Part shown: positions 1 through 7,639 of the stretch, in pieces
How the letters are laid out: each line of letters opens with the position of its first letter
How positions within the stretch are numbered: position 1 is the first letter of the stretch
Assembly: GCA_003233295.1 (NCBI GenBank)
Contig: QILJ01000446.1
Location: 1 to 10,440, forward strand
Length of the DNA: 10,440 nt
Origin: Ignavibacteria bacterium
Lineage (GTDB): Bacteria; Bacteroidota; Ignavibacteria; Ignavibacteriales; Melioribacteraceae
Direction of reading: 5' to 3'
Program-made: the position numbers and the translations under genes
The notes under the pieces: model-generated
Told to the model about the DNA's origin: nothing
Databases searched by the model: none
The model's input: the letters and a program-made list of their open reading frames with translations, nothing else

Positions 1-652
1 AGAGGGCATCAAGCAGGGTGTTGTTCTGAAGCGTGGGCTGAAGTTTAAAGAAATTTGTGTCCTCAAAGGTATTGGTATAATCGAGTTCATACAGAAAATC
101 GAGGAGAATTTTACGAAAATTTATATTGCAGGTATATATATTGTCATCTTCCATGCACCACAACTCTGACTTTCCCGGCTTTTTATGTGTATCGGTTAAA
201 TAATTAAACTTTAGCTCCTTCTGACTTAGTTTAAAGCCTTGTATCCTTTTTTTCCTTTTGAATAATCTGCATTGCTCAAACCTCTTATTTACAACGTCAA
301 ACTCGTACATACTTGAAAAGTAACTTATCGAAAGGAGGGTTTTGTCAACCTCAAGCAAGAGTCCCCTGTTCAATGGCCACAACGGCATCTTCCAGTAGTA
401 CTCAATCTTTTTAGTAAACATCTTCTGGTTAAGTTCACCATCTGCCACATAAAGGGAAAAGACCTTATTGATTCTGCCGTCTTGCAACCTATAGGAAATG
501 ACTATCTCATCCTTGCCGAAATGGAGCCTGATGGGATACTTTTCCTTCCCATCTATATTCGGAATAAAATAGCCCTTGTAGAGATAATAGGGCTTCTTTA
601 TCTCTGAGTTTTCAAATTCTGATCGTTCAAAAAAGTAGTTTGACCTGTTCAT
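1..652 (-). CDS. Unrecognised beta-rich protein, 3'-truncated by window edge
   Basis: I do not recognise this protein. From the ATG at 652-650 the frame stays open for 217 codons to the left edge, so the stop lies outside the window. The N-terminal half looks beta-rich, with alternating hydrophobic and charged residues such as YPIRLHFGKDEIVISYRL. It is followed by a basic stretch (RLFKRKKR, around residues 129-136) and a W/C/M-containing segment. No signal peptide or membrane helix is visible. The start lies 2 nt after the TAG stop of the upstream membrane-protein gene and has no clear Shine-Dalgarno sequence, which suggests translational coupling as the seventh gene of the operon. Codon use and AT content resemble its neighbours. 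The reading frame is secure; the function is unknown. Confidence 0.8.
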   Translation of the reverse strand, partial: MNRSNYFFERSEFENSEIKKPYYLYKGYFIPNIDGKEKYPIRLHFGKDEIVISYRLQDGRINKVFSLYVADGELNQKMFTKKIEYYWKMPLWPLNRGLLLEVDKTLLSISYFSSMYEFDVVNKRFEQCRLFKRKKRIQGFKLSQKELKFNYLTDTHKKPGKSELWCMEDDNIYTCNINFRKILLDFLYELDYTNTFEDTNFFKLQPTLQNNTLLDAL

Positions 653-654
653 TT

Positions 655-1275
655 CTAATTTGGGTCTGCGACCTTCTCCTTTGGAATGGGAATCTCTATC
701 TCAATGGGAACATCTATCTCAATGGGAACATCTATCTCAATATGTCTGTCTTCATAAAGATTTATTATCCTACTTTCACACTTCAACTTAGCATCGTCTT
801 TAACAGTATATTTAACATAGATATTGTACTCGCCCTTTTTCCAGAAAAATAATCTAAACTGCTGTGGCAGGTCACTTTCTAATAGAATCTCTCTTCCGTC
901 AAAAAGAACCGATTTTAGATATCCCTTAGAGGTGGCCCCATCACTTGAACTTCTTGTACTTATAGATAATATGGCTGATGGAAAAAAGAAATAACTACTA
1001 ATAAATACAATCAACGTTGCAGCTAAACTCATGAGACACCAACCAAAACTTGCAGATATATCTGTAACCGTAAATGCCAAACTAAGTCCAACTTGCAACA
1101 AGGGAAAAATGATCAAAAATAACAATGTAAGAAATAAAATCGGCTTGTGTCGCTGACAATAGCAATTCTTCATGGCATTTAATTTCTCCAGAGCAAAGCA
1201 AATGTTCATTTTGTATTTTTTAAGTGTCGTTCTAAAATCTCTGAATTTATTTGACACTCGACAATCCATTATCAA
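655..1275 (-). CDS. Small protein with two membrane helices and repeat tail
   Basis: This is a 206-residue protein of unknown function. Residues 1-44 are basic and cysteine-containing and probably cytoplasmic. Two hydrophobic helices follow at about 45-67 (PILFLTLLFLIIFPLLQVGL) and 76-98 (ending FISSYFFFPS). After them comes a soluble C-terminal domain that looks beta-stranded (RLFFWKKGEYNIYVKYTVKD). The tail at about 179-197 repeats IEIDVP, encoded by an 18-bp tandem repeat. The TTG start at 1275-1273 overlaps the TGA of the 614-residue gene. A GGAG sits 9 nt upstream of TTG but 15 nt upstream of the in-frame ATG at 1269-1267, so TTG is slightly preferred; ATG would give 204 residues. With both helices close together, N- and C-terminal parts should lie on the same side of the membrane. 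It may be a membrane anchor or effector of the operon's signalling proteins (inference). Confidence 0.8.
   Translation of the reverse strand: MIMDCRVSNKFRDFRTTLKKYKMNICFALEKLNAMKNCYCQRHKPILFLTLLFLIIFPLLQVGLSLAFTVTDISASFGWCLMSLAATLIVFISSYFFFPSAILSISTRSSSDGATSKGYLKSVLFDGREILLESDLPQQFRLFFWKKGEYNIYVKYTVKDDAKLKCESRIINLYEDRHIEIDVPIEIDVPIEIEIPIPKEKVADPN
695..741 (-). repeat. 18-bp tandem repeat, 2.6 copies, in frame
   Basis: Two identical 18-bp units (695-712 and 713-730; plus-strand unit TCTATCTCAATGGGAACA) are followed by a partial third copy that matches until about 741. A decayed copy may precede them at about 681-694. The period is a multiple of three, and on the minus strand each unit encodes the six-residue repeat IEIDVP at the C-terminus of the two-helix membrane protein. 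Copy-number change would lengthen or shorten the tail without breaking the frame. Confidence 0.9.
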
Positions 1276-3116
1276 TATATCTCACTCCGCCTCTTAATCT
1301 CATCATTAATATATTTACACGAAAACTTCCTATTCTCTCCAAGAGTCTTAAGCTTTGCGTTTATATAATCTATCTGGTGCTGTACCATCTGCCAATCTGC
1401 TTCAGGGAGCCAGAGGAATTTTTTTATTGTGTCATCAAGCAATTCTGCAATATCCTTATAATCCCTTTCGTGCTTTTCAACATAAAAGAGTGACCAGATA
1501 TTATCGTATTCTGTTAAATAGTGTTTTATGTGCGTCTGCATTTTTTCAAGACATTTGTCTTCTTTGCAGTTTTCCAAGCAGCCAGCAGTTTTTATGTTTT
1601 TGTTAGAGTAAGCCACACAACATACCCCTTCACCTTGTTCATCGGCATCACTAAGCATATGGGTATAAATTGCGGTTTTATAAGAATTAAAACTCCTTAA
1701 TCGGGACTGGATAAAAGTTAAGAGCTTATATACAAAGATTATCTGCCTCTTCTCATTGGTAGGATCATCCCCTGCATTCACCACTGCTGACTCATAGTAC
1801 TCTGCAAGCAACCCGCTTTGTGAGTATTTCACCACAGAGTCATAGACCGCAGAAGTAATGAAATACCAAGTAGTTGAATAATCCCCTTCCTGTTTCTTCA
1901 TTTTGCTAATGTCCTTGATGAAGTCAAAGGCAAGATAAGTGTTTTCTTCGTTTAAGAAGAAATCAAGAAGGATGAAATGGGAAGATTTGATTTTGTGGTA
2001 GACAAGGTCAGCATAGGTATTAATTGCGCAGCCTTTTTCTCTATACACTTCGAGAAAGTCATTCTGAGACACTGGGAGTTCATAGTATTCTTCGTCAATA
2101 GATTGTTTTTTGATTTCCTTGTCTTCATCTTTGTTGTAGAAATTTTTTTCATATTTAAACCACTTAAAGTTAAACTCTTCAAAATTTCTTTCAAAATAAT
2201 CAAACCTCTTTAACTCCTTTTCTTTTCTATCTTTATAATCAGTTTCAAAAAATCTACTATTCTTATAAACAACTTTTCGGAGCATATGTACTTCAAACAT
2301 CTCAGTAAGACCGAAAACTTCAAGAATATTACACAGAGACTGTGGCTTAAATCCTTTTTCGTTTTCTTTATCTATAAACTTATTATCAGACCTGTTATCA
2401 ATCAATAGGAGCTTAATCTTTTTAGCATTTAATACACCCTCAATATACTTTTTAACATCAATAAGTTCCTGAAGAGAAAAAGGAACAGGTGCGCGGAAGA
2501 GATTGGAATCGGCAAGGTGTGTACTTTCTGTAATGCCATTTATTTCATTGTAAAAAAACTGAATTCTTTCAATGCATTTATTGTCTTTCCCCAAAGCATT
2601 TTTTCTAATTCCGGAATAGAAATAAATAAACGTATCGTAATAAATATGCTTTATTTTAGGAGGGATTTTACTCTTTATGTCTTTTATGTTGTTTATTGCG
2701 TTTAACAGGTCATTGAAAAACGTTTCTTGCGTAATACTAACAACATTCAGGAGAAGGGCATTATTCGTAGCATCTTGATAAAAAAGCTCAGCAGATAATA
2801 CTGCTTTTGATATGTCAAACTCATCATTGATTTGAAATTTAGGGTCACATAACACTTGATTCATATAAGAATAGCCAGGAGGGATTTTGCTTACATCACG
2901 GATTTCCTTACTGTTTCTTGCAAGAAAAATTATATACTTACCGTATGAACCTTCATTATACTCTTCAGGGCGTATTTCACGAATTGTCTCCAATGAAAAG
3001 TTTGGATTTAATTCGTTAAACAAAGGCCAAAAAATAAACTCATCTTCAATATGTGGATAAATCTCTTGGATCTTACGCAGAATAGATTCAATGGTCTTCC
3101 TCCACTCATCAGTCAT
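1272..3116 (-). CDS. 614-residue protein with split receiver-like domain
   Basis: The family is not recognised, but a response-regulator receiver fold can be argued. KKIKLLLIDNRSDN (232-245) resembles beta-1 with an acidic end at D240. SHFILLDFFLNEEN (379-392) resembles beta-3 with phosphoacceptor candidate D385. TTWYFITSAVYDSV (415-428) resembles beta-4 with T421 or S422. The stretch between beta-1 and beta-3 is about 135 residues, far longer than the roughly 35-40 of a normal receiver, and is rich in F, Y, K and E. I do not see the usual conserved lysine after beta-4. Residues 1-230 look mostly helical. A cysteine cluster (C499, C500, C513, C517, C522) and a helical C-terminus with WLPEADWQMV (569-578) follow. 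There is no DNA-binding or enzymatic output domain. The ATG overlaps the preceding stop as ATGA (3116-3113), so coupling is likely. It may be a phosphorelay partner of the upstream kinase-like protein (inference). Confidence 0.85.
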   Translation of the reverse strand: MTDEWRKTIESILRKIQEIYPHIEDEFIFWPLFNELNPNFSLETIREIRPEEYNEGSYGKYIIFLARNSKEIRDVSKIPPGYSYMNQVLCDPKFQINDEFDISKAVLSAELFYQDATNNALLLNVVSITQETFFNDLLNAINNIKDIKSKIPPKIKHIYYDTFIYFYSGIRKNALGKDNKCIERIQFFYNEINGITESTHLADSNLFRAPVPFSLQELIDVKKYIEGVLNAKKIKLLLIDNRSDNKFIDKENEKGFKPQSLCNILEVFGLTEMFEVHMLRKVVYKNSRFFETDYKDRKEKELKRFDYFERNFEEFNFKWFKYEKNFYNKDEDKEIKKQSIDEEYYELPVSQNDFLEVYREKGCAINTYADLVYHKIKSSHFILLDFFLNEENTYLAFDFIKDISKMKKQEGDYSTTWYFITSAVYDSVVKYSQSGLLAEYYESAVVNAGDDPTNEKRQIIFVYKLLTFIQSRLRSFNSYKTAIYTHMLSDADEQGEGVCCVAYSNKNIKTAGCLENCKEDKCLEKMQTHIKHYLTEYDNIWSLFYVEKHERDYKDIAELLDDTIKKFLWLPEADWQMVQHQIDYINAKLKTLGENRKFSCKYINDEIKRRSEIY

Positions 3117-4015
3117 TCTGATATCACCAGATCAAATGTTTTATCTATTAGATCATCAACAAGTACTATCCATTCATGGAATGTAAAGATTGTCTTAGCT
3201 TCGCTATAAGGCTGCCACCCCTCAGGCCATGGGTTTGACAACTTGTCAAAACTTGGTTTATTTATTAAAACAATGATCTTTCTTATAGGTGAATCATCAT
3301 CAATAGTAAAAATTCCTGTCGCTTCTTTGTTAACACCAAACAGCGGCAAAATCTTATTTGTAAAGTCTACTATATTTCTGTCATTTGTATGTTTTAATAA
3401 TGATTCATATCCTTCAACCAGCAGATTTTTGCTTTTATTCAGCAAACCTGAATCAACTTTTTCGAGTGCTTCCGTTGCCTTACTTAAAGGAATGTCGGCT
3501 TTTAATGCGCTGATTAGAAGTGCTACTGGATACCACAATGAGAGGAGTCTATATTTAAGGATGAGGATATTATCTTTAAGACTGCTTGGATCAAAGAATT
3601 CTTTGATTAGGTTTTCAATATTTTTTCCATTCTCATTTAGAGTATCTATAAGTCTATGAATTAGCTTCCAATGATTATCCTTAGGGTCATGCCTAAAGCT
3701 GGCAGTGATTAAATCACTGCCAGCTATTTCTTTTTTCAATCTCTTTTCATCTAAAGATCCTTTATGATAAAAAATGCTCAGATGAGATAAACTTGCAATG
3801 CTTGCAATGCTTTGATAAACGCGGTTAATTATGTCATCTTCGTTATCATCACCCGTCTGCCTGACAAACAGAATAGTATAATCTTCTATTGGTGAAATAG
3901 ATGCCCATTCTTTATTGTGTTGTTTAACACTGTCAATGGTGCAGAAATTATCCCATAGCTTTTTATTATCATGCCCTGTATCATCCAGGGTCACTACAAC
4001 TAAGACTTTATTCAT
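3113..4015 (-). CDS. Unrecognised 300-residue alpha/beta protein
   Basis: I do not recognise this family. Residues 1-110 look like an alpha/beta domain with hydrophobic strands KVLVVVTLDD (3-12), YTILFVRQTG (46-55), HLSIFYHKGS (78-87) and DLITASFRHD (101-110). Residues 115-225 are mostly helical and include LLSLWYPVALLISALKA. A final part has a strand (RKIIVLINKP, about 245-254), a W/P-rich turn (NPWPEGWQPY) and a helix near the C-terminus. No signal peptide is visible, so it is probably cytoplasmic. A receiver-like or nucleoside-hydrolase-like fold is possible for the N-terminal domain, but I see no convincing catalytic set. The ATG lies within the end of the 1209-residue gene (8-nt overlap; stop 4010-4008), and its own stop overlaps the next start. 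The gene contains a perfect 29-bp palindrome at residues 97-106. Its position between a kinase-like and a receiver-like protein suggests a dedicated partner. Confidence 0.85.
   Translation of the reverse strand: MNKVLVVVTLDDTGHDNKKLWDNFCTIDSVKQHNKEWASISPIEDYTILFVRQTGDDNEDDIINRVYQSIASIASLSHLSIFYHKGSLDEKRLKKEIAGSDLITASFRHDPKDNHWKLIHRLIDTLNENGKNIENLIKEFFDPSSLKDNILILKYRLLSLWYPVALLISALKADIPLSKATEALEKVDSGLLNKSKNLLVEGYESLLKHTNDRNIVDFTNKILPLFGVNKEATGIFTIDDDSPIRKIIVLINKPSFDKLSNPWPEGWQPYSEAKTIFTFHEWIVLVDDLIDKTFDLVISE
3697..3725. repeat. Perfect 29-bp palindrome inside the 300-residue gene
   Basis: The 14-bp arm AGCTGGCAGTGATT (3697-3710) is followed by a single A (3711) and its exact reverse complement (3712-3725). 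In the operon mRNA this could fold into a long hairpin. No U-run follows it on the minus strand, so it is not a normal intrinsic terminator. It encodes residues about 97-106 (IAGSDLITAS) of the 300-residue protein. It could be an mRNA processing or stability element, a protein-binding palindrome or a chance coding feature; the perfect 14-bp arms make chance unlikely. Confidence 0.9.
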
Positions 4016-7000
4016 CGCCTTTGTTTGATCCCCTTAAAGAAGTGATTACTCGGACAAGCTCCATTTTTGACATTGGGTTGTTTGCATTATTAACAATCAA
4101 CCTCGACAGCTCAGAAAAGTGGAGCCATATACCATCATACTTGGCAAGGTTCTCTGGCTCTCCCCTGTCAGAGTCAATAACGATTCTCTTAAGCGAGTTC
4201 ATCTTATCAAGTTTTTCTTTCCAAATATTTACTAGAAGGTTCTCAATTGCCTCACCATTGAGATCTTTGCTGTTTTCTTTTATAGTTTCTTTACATTTAT
4301 CAAGTATGCCCATATGAATAATAAAGATATCAGGGTCATATTCAACAACTTGAGAAAAATCCAAGTCATTAATAATAGTATTGTGATCTATTAACTTAAC
4401 TCTCCTTTTCCCCCATACCTTCCCTAATTCATCTTTATATCCCTGTTTCAATTCAACCTGCTTAGCTTTTGCTTTGAAAATCCTTTCATCAGCAACAGCA
4501 ATTTTAAGGAGACAGCTTTCATACAAGGCGAATTCAGATTCAAAATATGTCAATTCGTTTATTTTGCCGGAAAACTCATCATAGTAAAATGAATCTGACT
4601 GAGCTTCTTTCATCTTCCTTTCACCTAACAGATTATGCAGGAAAACTATTGCGTTTTTAAACTCAGGGTTTTCATCTTTTATATATTTGGCAATTTCGCA
4701 CCTGTCAATTCTATTGTCAATTATGTACATTGGATGGTTACGTTTGTTTGCTAATTTGTCCGTCCATGCCTTCCAGCAACCTTTGTGAAATCTCTCAATA
4801 TTAGTCTTATTTATTTCAGGGATTGCTTCTAACTGTTGAATGAATAGGACTTTATTATTCCCACCTAACACAAAACAGAAAGGCAGTGAACTCTCACTAC
4901 TTTTAATATCGAATGCAAACCCAATTCTTATCGGTAATCGTTGTGAGTACTTTTTTATGAACTCATTTATTGTTTTGTGTTTTTCGTTATCGTATTCTCG
5001 ATTATCAAAAATTATGAAATCATGACTTAAAAATATTCTGTCAGCACCAGTGCTGCTGACATTTCTATTTAATTCCTCAAATGTTAGTGGGAACATACCA
5101 TTTGCAACTAAAATATCCTTATTAGCATTAATTGCTTCAGCATCTGTAACAACAAGACATTTCTTAGGCTTTAATAACTTGAACTCATATGCAAGATTCC
5201 CTTTCTGATCACCTGCACATATTTTACTTCCTCCATTACAACTCTCACAATCATCGTCCTTAGAACAATAAAGCTTTATCGGCAACTTTTCAGGGTTATA
5301 TAACATGCTGGAGGTTCCCATCTGCAGAAAAGAAGCGGCTATTCTCTTCTCTTTCATCCCAAGATTCGATGTGTTTGTTGTACCATCAGGATTCAAAATT
5401 TCTGTCTTGAGCTTCTCCTTCAAATTATTTAATAGAACCTCATTACATACGCCAAAGTTGTCCTCTACAGAAACGTAATAAAAATTATCATCCCTATCTT
5501 TTTTAACACATTTAACATGAAATATTATTTCATAGTCTTTCCTGTTAGCCTTAGTAGAATTATGTTTTATGGCATTTCTGATTATATTTTCAAAAATTAC
5601 ATATAATGCCTGATGTCCATATGAAGCATGCGGGAAGTCAATGTTAATATCATTGCATGATTTATCTATTTTAATGTGATAGAGCTTATCACCTATCTCA
5701 CTTTTAACTATATTCTTCAGTAGAGGAGAATTATTCTTGAAACTCTGGATCACTTCACGAAGGTTTGAGGAAGACACCCACTTAGGCTCTGTGGTTGAAA
5801 TCAGACCTACAAACCCCATCCGCTCTCTTATATAATCAAGGAATTTTTTTGTTTGTTCTTCACCACAGGGTCCTAATTCCTGAGAGAAATAGTATATTGC
5901 ATGAGAACCGATGTTGTGTGATAGATTCCGACCCATGATTGCAGCAATTGCAGCACTAAGTGAGAATATCCTATAATTATGCTCTAATAAAGGGAGAAAT
6001 AAATTTATTACTAGATTTTTTAGTTCCCATATTATTTCTGGTTCTACATCCTCTTTAAGCCCGATTGAAACTGAAATTGGGATTGAATCACCATATGACG
6101 CTGGAATATACACCATATGTTTGTACTGATCATCAGCAGCTATTTCAATCCACAAAAAGTATTTCAATTGTTTCTCTATGTCACTATCTTTTAGCGTTTT
6201 ATCATAAAGAAGTTGTTTTTCTATTTGCTCTCTGAAATCATTTATTATATCATGATTTATTTTTGCTTTTTCGAGATGATCTCGAAGGCAATCATATATT
6301 TTAGAACTATCAATAGAATTCATTTCTTCTCTAATTTTATAAGGTTCAATTATGCTGCTCTCAATTAATTTAGTCGCACTTAAAATAAGACTGTTTTCTG
6401 ACAATATGTTCCATCGTGAAGGCTTATTGTCTTTTGAAATGATAAACATCATGCTTGGCAGATTAACATCCTTTAGAATTGAATAAATAGTACGCATTGT
6501 TTTATTATAATCATCTCTTTTCTCCCAAAAATCGAACACCTTACCTTGTACTTCCTCTTCTTGTGAAGCCGGACAGAAATATATGTTCTTGTTACTTATG
6601 TCAATAACATTAAACCAGGAAAAAAGAGGCCTGAAATCAACCATAAAATATTCCAATAAGGACATAAACTCTTTAATGAAATTGTCTATCTCAAGCCTTT
6701 TTTTGTTAATGCTTTCATAAAATTTATCTTTAATATATTTATGAAGATCGAGAAAATGCCAAAACAATATTTTTTCGCTAAAAATTTTTATTGAGTTATT
6801 AAAAGATTTTTTTATGGGTTTTGTTTTGTTTTGCTTTACTAAATCATGCAAAACTTCTTTGTTAAGCAAAGTAAAGAATGTTTCCGTTGCACCACCTTCA
6901 CTGATAAAATTATCAGAGTTGAAACTTTCAGAGTGCCCTTCTTTAAGAGATTCTATTATTTTCTGACAATTACCATCTTTTATGTGAGAATTCAATATTG

Positions 7001-7637
7001 TTTTGTAAAAAACATCAAACTCATCTAACTTTCCACACTGATAAAACTCATAAATCAAAGCAAGCCCAACCCCTATAAAGAACCTGTATTTCATAAGATC
7101 CAAATAATTCTCTACATGAACCACTTCCTCCTTGAATGATACTTTCTTTAAAATAGTTTCTAATATTTCTTTGTCTGAATTAGTTGCTTTGAGGGATTGA
7201 AGAGCAATTAGACTTTTACAGCGATCAACAGATAAATTAAAAAAAATTCTAAAGAATGATGTCTTATGCTTAGAGAAATTACGGTTAAAACTGAGGTTAT
7301 CCATATATACTAATATTGGAAGAGGTTTCTTAGACTCTGCCAATTTACTTAGTAAATCATCGATATGATCAGAAACGCAATAAAATTCGTTAGATAAATG
7401 TGGGATACCTACAAAAATCAATTCTGATTCGTTAATAATGTACGCTACTCCAACTTTCCACTCAGCTGAATCTACTATTTTGACAGATTCTTTATCTTCA
7501 AAATCAGTTGTAGCCTTCGGATTTGAATCGTAAATCGAGAAATTACTTGTCGAATTATTTTTTTCAATTATAGCTTTTGCCAAAGCCCCACTATACTTAC
7601 CTACTCCAATAAAACCTATTTTTAATTGATCTTGCAT
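4008..7637 (-). CDS. ProC-like/histidine-kinase-like fusion with receiver-like tail
   Basis: This 1209-residue signalling protein has no visible membrane segment. Residues 5-265 match the layout of pyrroline-5-carboxylate reductase: a Rossmann start GFIGVGKYSGALAKAI (8-23), then the dimer-domain motif ISEGGAT (245-251) in place of the usual SPGGTT. The region at about 280-560 is unassigned, possibly ending in a GAF-like sensor. GRNLSHNIGSHA (569-580) sits where a kinase H-box would be, with H574 and H579 as candidates. A Bergerat ATPase follows: N-box ENIIRNAIKH (683-692), G1-like EDNFGV (725-730) and G2-like NLGMKEKRIAASF (758-770). C791, C797, C800 and C807 form a possible metal site. From about 825 to the end, beta/alpha segments such as KKCLVVTDAE, YIIDNRIDRC, VKLIDHN and LKRIVIDSDRGE suggest degenerate receivers. 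It starts 2 nt after the nadE stop without a Shine-Dalgarno sequence, so coupling is likely. The ATPase call is firm, the ProC-like call good, and the receiver calls tentative. Confidence 0.85.
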   Translation of the reverse strand: MQDQLKIGFIGVGKYSGALAKAIIEKNNSTSNFSIYDSNPKATTDFEDKESVKIVDSAEWKVGVAYIINESELIFVGIPHLSNEFYCVSDHIDDLLSKLAESKKPLPILVYMDNLSFNRNFSKHKTSFFRIFFNLSVDRCKSLIALQSLKATNSDKEILETILKKVSFKEEVVHVENYLDLMKYRFFIGVGLALIYEFYQCGKLDEFDVFYKTILNSHIKDGNCQKIIESLKEGHSESFNSDNFISEGGATETFFTLLNKEVLHDLVKQNKTKPIKKSFNNSIKIFSEKILFWHFLDLHKYIKDKFYESINKKRLEIDNFIKEFMSLLEYFMVDFRPLFSWFNVIDISNKNIYFCPASQEEEVQGKVFDFWEKRDDYNKTMRTIYSILKDVNLPSMMFIISKDNKPSRWNILSENSLILSATKLIESSIIEPYKIREEMNSIDSSKIYDCLRDHLEKAKINHDIINDFREQIEKQLLYDKTLKDSDIEKQLKYFLWIEIAADDQYKHMVYIPASYGDSIPISVSIGLKEDVEPEIIWELKNLVINLFLPLLEHNYRIFSLSAAIAAIMGRNLSHNIGSHAIYYFSQELGPCGEEQTKKFLDYIRERMGFVGLISTTEPKWVSSSNLREVIQSFKNNSPLLKNIVKSEIGDKLYHIKIDKSCNDINIDFPHASYGHQALYVIFENIIRNAIKHNSTKANRKDYEIIFHVKCVKKDRDDNFYYVSVEDNFGVCNEVLLNNLKEKLKTEILNPDGTTNTSNLGMKEKRIAASFLQMGTSSMLYNPEKLPIKLYCSKDDDCESCNGGSKICAGDQKGNLAYEFKLLKPKKCLVVTDAEAINANKDILVANGMFPLTFEELNRNVSSTGADRIFLSHDFIIFDNREYDNEKHKTINEFIKKYSQRLPIRIGFAFDIKSSESSLPFCFVLGGNNKVLFIQQLEAIPEINKTNIERFHKGCWKAWTDKLANKRNHPMYIIDNRIDRCEIAKYIKDENPEFKNAIVFLHNLLGERKMKEAQSDSFYYDEFSGKINELTYFESEFALYESCLLKIAVADERIFKAKAKQVELKQGYKDELGKVWGKRRVKLIDHNTIINDLDFSQVVEYDPDIFIIHMGILDKCKETIKENSKDLNGEAIENLLVNIWKEKLDKMNSLKRIVIDSDRGEPENLAKYDGIWLHFSELSRLIVNNANNPMSKMELVRVITSLRGSNKGDE

Positions 7638-7639
7638 TT

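Noticed and set aside
640..852. Rightward 70-residue frame with repeated LNGN peptides
   Set aside because: It is the antisense reading of the 18-bp repeat and of the membrane-protein gene; no ribosome-binding site or promoter supports it.
3243..3659. Rightward 138-residue open frame
   Set aside because: It lies wholly antisense to the 300-residue gene and shows no recognisable motif; an antisense shadow of AT-rich coding sequence.
3697..3725. Intrinsic terminator in mid-operon
   Set aside because: The hairpin is strong but no U-run follows on the minus strand and downstream genes remain tightly coupled.
3113..4015. Caspase-like protease reading of the 300-residue protein (LSIFYHKGS)
   Set aside because: The histidine is not in the GHG context and no matching catalytic cysteine segment is visible.
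5040..5060. Inverted repeat GTCAGCA / TGCTGAC in the kinase gene
   Set aside because: Only 7-bp arms with a 7-bp loop within coding sequence; expected by chance at this length.
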